Shown here: piece by piece, positions 52,907-56,151 of the stretch | Layout: every line of letters begins with the position of its first letter | How positions within the stretch are numbered: the stretch's first letter is position 1 | DNA from: Burkholderia sp. E7m39 | GTDB lineage: Bacteria; Pseudomonadota; Gammaproteobacteria; Burkholderiales; Burkholderiaceae | Assembly (NCBI GenBank): GCA_001319865.1 | Contig: BBSL01000069.1 | Span: 1 to 56,151 of the forward strand | DNA: 56,151 nucleotides | Reading direction: 5' to 3' | Position numbers and translations under genes: made by a program | Notes under the pieces: model-generated | The model's database searches: none | What the model was told of the DNA's origin: nothing | Seen by the model: the letters and a program-made list of their open reading frames with translations, nothing else

Positions 52907-53380
52907 CTAGTGGATGCCGGCTCCGCGCTCGCCCGATGTCGCTACCGTGCCCGGCTTGCGCAACATCTTGTCGACTTCGCCCGCATGCAGTTCTTCGACG
53001 GCGATCATCTGCCGCGCATACTCTTCGAGTGCGACGGAGCAGTCCTTCACGAGCGCCAGCAGATCGCGATAGAGGCCGAGCGCGACTTCTTCGGCCACCA
53101 GCGACTCGTGCAGGATGGACGCGATGTCCGTCGTATGGGAATCGAGCAGCGGCCCGATGCCAAGCGACGGATACTCGCCGAGCGTCGTGATCCATTCGCC
53201 CGCGAGATGCGCGTGCTGCAACGATTCGTCGGCTTGCTGGCGCAGCCACGACACGATGGGAATGCGCCCGAAGCCGAACACGAGAAACGAGTAATGCGTA
53301 TAACGAACCACGCCCGCCAGTTCCGATTCGAGTATCTGGTTCAGCACGGCAATGACCTTGCCCTTGTCGATCTCTGACAT
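52907..53380 (-). CDS. Bacterioferritin-like ferritin family protein
   Basis: 157-residue four-helix protein. ATG 53380 (MSEIDKGKVI) with GGAGGG close upstream is preferred to 53419. Candidate diiron ligands are Glu20 in ESELAGVVRYTH, the DESLQHAHLAGE segment, Glu in VAEEVALGLYR, and the E-x-x-H in AVEELHAGEV. The segment near helix 2 reads ESLQH, one residue longer than the standard E-x-x-H, so the ferroxidase centre may be altered. Probable role: iron storage or protection of DNA from iron-driven oxidation. Confidence 0.85.
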   Translation of the reverse strand: MSEIDKGKVIAVLNQILESELAGVVRYTHYSFLVFGFGRIPIVSWLRQQADESLQHAHLAGEWITTLGEYPSLGIGPLLDSHTTDIASILHESLVAEEVALGLYRDLLALVKDCSVALEEYARQMIAVEELHAGEVDKMLRKPGTVATSGERGAGIH

Positions 53381-53478
53381 GTGGCCCTCCGCGGCAGTCG
53401 TCGAAAGTCGGTGCGACAAAGACTTTCATTGTTGGCCGCGCCTACTCAAAGATCAAGTGAATAGCGGGAACGTCCACG

Positions 53479-53841
53479 TCAACGCGTGACGACGACGGGC
53501 ACGCCCACGGGCTGCGCATAAACAATGCCGCGTGCCGGCACGACGGGATAAGCAGGCGCCGCGACGACAGGCACGGCGACCGTCGCGTAAGGCAAGGGTT
53601 TCGCGGGCGCGGGCGGCGGCAGGACGGCGACGTAGGGCACGACGGGCACCACGGGCACCACGGGCGCGACGGGCACGACGTAAGGCGGTTGCGGCGGCAC
53701 ATAGTTCAGCGTGCGGGCGGGCGCGTACCACACTGCGGGCACGTAGGCGGCATGAACGAAGACGGTGCCTGCAAAAGCGCTCGTCGAGCAGGCGAGGCCC
53801 ATTGCGGCGATGGCGGACGTGTAAGCAGAGCGAATGTTCAC
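53479..53841 (-). CDS. Val/Pro-rich secreted protein of unknown function
   Basis: 120-residue protein, started at GTG 53841 because AAGGAG lies seven bases upstream; the frame to 53886 looks non-coding. A signal peptide (about 1-24, ending STSAFAG) is followed by a Tyr/Trp/Pro part (AVWYAPARTLNYVPPQPP) and then repeated VVPV/PVVPV and AVPVV blocks to the C-terminus, like an extended wall-spanning or surface peptide. No catalytic motif is seen. It diverges from the EF-hand-like gene. Confidence 0.75.
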   Translation of the reverse strand: MNIRSAYTSAIAAMGLACSTSAFAGTVFVHAAYVPAVWYAPARTLNYVPPQPPYVVPVAPVVPVVPVVPYVAVLPPPAPAKPLPYATVAVPVVAAPAYPVVPARGIVYAQPVGVPVVVTR

Positions 53842-54162
53842 ATGAAACTCCTTGGGCGGGACATGACGTTGCCGGCGACGTGCCAAACGATACGCAACGC
53901 ATTCGCGTGATGGCAGCGATAACTTGTTTCATTCGATGTCGGAAAAAGCACGCTCATGTTTGAAGCGTTCGCTGCGCAATGAACGAAACGCGGCGAAACA
54001 CGGCGAAGCGCGACGAGAGTTCGTGACGCGAGAGCCGGCGACATGAATCGACATAACTTTGAAATTGCCATCGACGGTCCGCGCAACCAGAATTCGCTTC
54101 GCCAACGACGAATCGCAACACGACGTAGCGAAGAAGTTGAACCGAAACGATGGAGATGGGAA
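53842..54162. other. Divergent promoter region
   Basis: About 320 bases between the Val/Pro-rich and EF-hand-like genes. AT-richer sequence at 53910-53960 and 54030-54130 may hold both promoters. GGAG at 54152-54155 is the EF-hand ribosome site. No strong palindrome or RNA is seen. Confidence 0.4.
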
Positions 54163-54456
54163 ATGAAGAAGCTGATCGCTATTCTGGCTTTGTGCATTGC
54201 ATCGACGGCCGCGATGGCCCAGACGGCGCCGCAACCCATGGCTGGATCGCAGCGCATGGAGCGCATGGAGCAGCAGTTGCAGGAGCGCTTCGCCGCCGCG
54301 AACACGACGCACGACGGCAAGCTGACGCTCGCTCAGGCGCAGGCGGGCATGCCGCGCATCGCGCAGTATTTCGAACAGATCGATACGCAAAAGCAGGGCT
54401 ATGTGACGCTCGCGCAGATCGAGCAGTTCGTGGCGCAGCGCGCGGGCTCGCACTGA
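54163..54456 (+). CDS. Small EF-hand-like periplasmic protein
   Basis: 97-residue protein with a signal peptide (MKKLIAILALCIASTAAMAQ) and two EF-hand-like loops: NTTHDGKLTLAQ (about 47-58) and DTQKQGYVTLAQ (about 74-85). Both lack the Glu at position 12 and some oxygen ligands, so calcium binding is doubtful. It is 88 bases upstream of the OmpR-type regulator on the same strand, which suggests it is a companion of the two-component system. Confidence 0.8.
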   Translation: MKKLIAILALCIASTAAMAQTAPQPMAGSQRMERMEQQLQERFAAANTTHDGKLTLAQAQAGMPRIAQYFEQIDTQKQGYVTLAQIEQFVAQRAGSH

Positions 54457-54544
54457 CGTAAAAACGGGTCGGCATGACGCTACACTGTTGCAACGCAGGC
54501 TGTTGCATCGCGGCCTCCGACATCAGCGACGAAGGAGTCTATTC

Positions 54545-55258
54545 ATGGACCGACCCGCCCGCATCATCGTGCTCGACGACGAAGCGGAATTGCGCAACAT
54601 GCTGCAGCGCTTTCTGAGCGGACATGGATTCGAAGTCCGCGCCGTCGAGAACAGCAAGCGTCTCGAACGTTATCTGCAGCGCGAGCCGTATGACCTGCTG
54701 GTGCTCGATCTGATGATCGGCGAAGAAGACGGCCTGCAGATCTGCGCGAAACTGCGGGCAGAAGGACACACGCTGCCCATTCTGATGCTCACGGCCAAGG
54801 GCGATCCGCTCGATCGCGTGATCGGCCTCGAAACGGGCGCCGACGACTACCTCGCCAAGCCGTTCCTGCCGCGCGAACTGGTGGCGCGGATCAACGCGCT
54901 GCTGCGTCGCCAGAAGATCGCATCGAATGATCCGACCGTCACCACGCAGACGCTGCGTTTCGGCGATTTCCGGCTCGATGTCGGCAAGCAGTGTCTGTAT
55001 CGGCACGACGATCCCCTCGAACTGCATTCCGCGCAGATGCTGCTGCTCACGGCGCTCGCCGCGTCGCCGAACCGCGCGGTGAGCCGCGACAACCTGATCG
55101 CGCGGGCGCGCGGGCGCGATCACGATGCGCTCGATCGCAGCATCGACGTGCAGATCTTGCGGCTGCGGCAGGCGATCGAAAGCGATCCGTCGAAGCCGCG
55201 CTTCATCAAGACCGTGTGGGGCGTCGGCTACATGCTGGTCGCCGATGTCGACGCATGA
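54545..55258 (+). CDS. OmpR family response regulator
   Basis: 237-residue response regulator. ATG 54545, with AAGGAG seven bases upstream, is preferred to 54488. The receiver domain (1-120) has Asp11, Asp12, the phosphorylation site Asp55 (DLLVLDLMIGEEDG), Thr83 and Lys105 (YLAKPF). The winged-helix domain (about 135-235) has RARGRDHDALDRSIDVQILR and FIKTVWGVGYML. Closest in type to OmpR. It overlaps the kinase gene by ATGA, so they are coupled. Confidence 0.95.
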   Translation: MDRPARIIVLDDEAELRNMLQRFLSGHGFEVRAVENSKRLERYLQREPYDLLVLDLMIGEEDGLQICAKLRAEGHTLPILMLTAKGDPLDRVIGLETGADDYLAKPFLPRELVARINALLRRQKIASNDPTVTTQTLRFGDFRLDVGKQCLYRHDDPLELHSAQMLLLTALAASPNRAVSRDNLIARARGRDHDALDRSIDVQILRLRQAIESDPSKPRFIKTVWGVGYMLVADVDA

Positions 55259-56151
55259 ACGCGCGCGGCGCCCGGAGCGGGTTCCGCTGGCTGCTGCCGC
55301 GCAGCGTGCTGGCGCGCAACATTGCGCTGCTGATCATGCTGGTCGCGTTCAGCCAGATTTGCGCGCTGAGCGTGCTGGTGCATTACGTGCAGAAGCCGCG
55401 CATCGAGCGCGCAGCCGCCGTGTTCGGCACGTACATCAAGACGCTGGACAGTGCGCTCGCGGCATCGCCCGAGGCCGCGCGCGACACGCTTGTCGCGCGG
55501 CTGGACGCGCGCAGCGATCCGCCCGCCGAAGCGGTGAGCGAACCGCGCGTGCGCCTGCTCGCGTTTTATCGCACGTATCAGCTCGCGACGTTTCTCGAGA
55601 CACTGCGCGGCTATCTGCCTGCCGGCACGGAAGTGCGCTGGCAGGGCGCGCCGCATCCGCGCATGTGGATACGCATGCACGTCGCGAGCACGCCGTATTG
55701 GGTCGGCCTGCAGGTGCCCGAAGAGGCACAGGGCGGGGGCTTGCTGACGGCTGTGCTGCTGTCGATCGGTCTCGCGATGCTGGCCGCGTTGACGGGCTTT
55801 GCATTGCAGGCGTGGCTGAACCGTCCGTTGCGCGAACTCGCGCAGTCCGCGCGGCGCGTGAGCGCGGGCGAAATGCCGCCACCGCTGCCCGTCGACGGCC
55901 CGACGGAAATCGCGCAAGTGAGCAGCGCCTTCAACCAGATGACGCAGGCCTTGCAGCAGGCAGAAGCGACGCGCGCGCTGATGCTCGCGGGCATTTCGCA
56001 CGACATCCGCACGCCGCTGACGAAGCTGCGCCTCGCGATGGCGATGGCCACGGGCACAGGCGGCGACGAGGCCTTCGTGAGCGCGGCGGAGTCGTATCTC
56101 GACCAGATCGACACGATCCTGCAGCAGTTCATGGACTACGCGGGCAGCGGC
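55255..56151 (+). CDS. EnvZ-type sensor histidine kinase (partial)
   Basis: The gene runs off the right end. The 299 visible residues show a membrane helix (about 18-44), a periplasmic sensor segment (about 45-160), a second helix (about 162-186), a HAMP domain (about 187-235, LNRPLRELAQSARRVSAGEM) and the DHp start with His249 in LAGISHDIRTPLTKLRLA. The ATP-binding domain is outside the window. The domain order, the length of the sensor part and the OmpR-type partner point to an EnvZ-like osmosensor-type kinase. Confidence 0.92.
   Translation, partial: MNARGARSGFRWLLPRSVLARNIALLIMLVAFSQICALSVLVHYVQKPRIERAAAVFGTYIKTLDSALAASPEAARDTLVARLDARSDPPAEAVSEPRVRLLAFYRTYQLATFLETLRGYLPAGTEVRWQGAPHPRMWIRMHVASTPYWVGLQVPEEAQGGGLLTAVLLSIGLAMLAALTGFALQAWLNRPLRELAQSARRVSAGEMPPPLPVDGPTEIAQVSSAFNQMTQALQQAEATRALMLAGISHDIRTPLTKLRLAMAMATGTGGDEAFVSAAESYLDQIDTILQQFMDYAGSG

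Overview
The window is high-GC DNA with the gene content and order of a Burkholderiaceae chromosome, most likely Paraburkholderia or a close relative. The genus is inferred from the tol-pal block with tRNA-Lys, the glyA-nrdR pair behind a ZTP-type riboswitch, the GspH/PilV/PilW/PilX/PilE minor-pilin operon, and an intergenic repeat of a type I associate with Paraburkholderia. I see no prophage, integrase, CRISPR array or complete insertion sequence.

Layout. 1-3.4 kb: end of a polysaccharide locus (a membrane-protein tail, a GT-B glycosyltransferase, and an O-antigen ligase/polymerase-like protein). 3.6-10.4 kb: tRNA-Lys and, on the minus strand, ydfG, ybgC, tolQ, tolR, tolA, tolB, pal and cpoB, the envelope-constriction machine. 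10.6-12.7 kb: promoter, ZTP riboswitch, glyA and nrdR. 12.8-15.6 kb: five type IV minor pilin genes, four of them linked by ATGA stop/start overlaps. 15.7-17.0 kb: a small envelope/stress cluster (DUF3318, YqjE-like, YqjD-like). 17.4-18.1 kb: a 1-Cys peroxiredoxin. 18.2-20.3 kb: gcdH diverging from an IclR regulator across a perfect palindrome. 20.3-24.1 kb: a degenerate EAL protein, then hmgA-fahA for homogentisate breakdown.

24-35 kb: three MFS exporters, a crotonase-fold protein, a FiwA-like protein, a D-2-hydroxyacid dehydrogenase, a LysR regulator, a decayed aspT-aspD pair and a class V aminotransferase. 35-41.5 kb: xdhA-xdhB-xdhC (xanthine to urate), with an unusually short XdhC, a convergent LysR frame that runs antisense through xdhC, and a DsbA-fold isomerase. 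41.8-50.7 kb: an orphan membrane-anchored TAXI-type binding protein, a BON protein, a 3-hydroxybutyrate oligomer hydrolase, TauE/SafE, RarD and LysE transporters. 50.75-51.69 kb: a ~940-bp imperfect palindrome built from ~60-bp tandem units and perfect hairpins, abutting a 5'-truncated, frameshifted RND pump gene. 52.9-56.1 kb: a bacterioferritin-like protein, a Val/Pro-rich secreted protein, an EF-hand-like periplasmic protein, and an OmpR/EnvZ-type two-component pair that runs off the end.

Most of the window is ordinary housekeeping and catabolic sequence. The places most worth a second look are the palindromic element with the RND remnant, the aspT-aspD ruin beside a hairpin-led aminotransferase, the shortened XdhC with the antisense LysR frame, and the riboswitch that appears to control glyA together with nrdR. 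I did not find a clear new multi-gene system.
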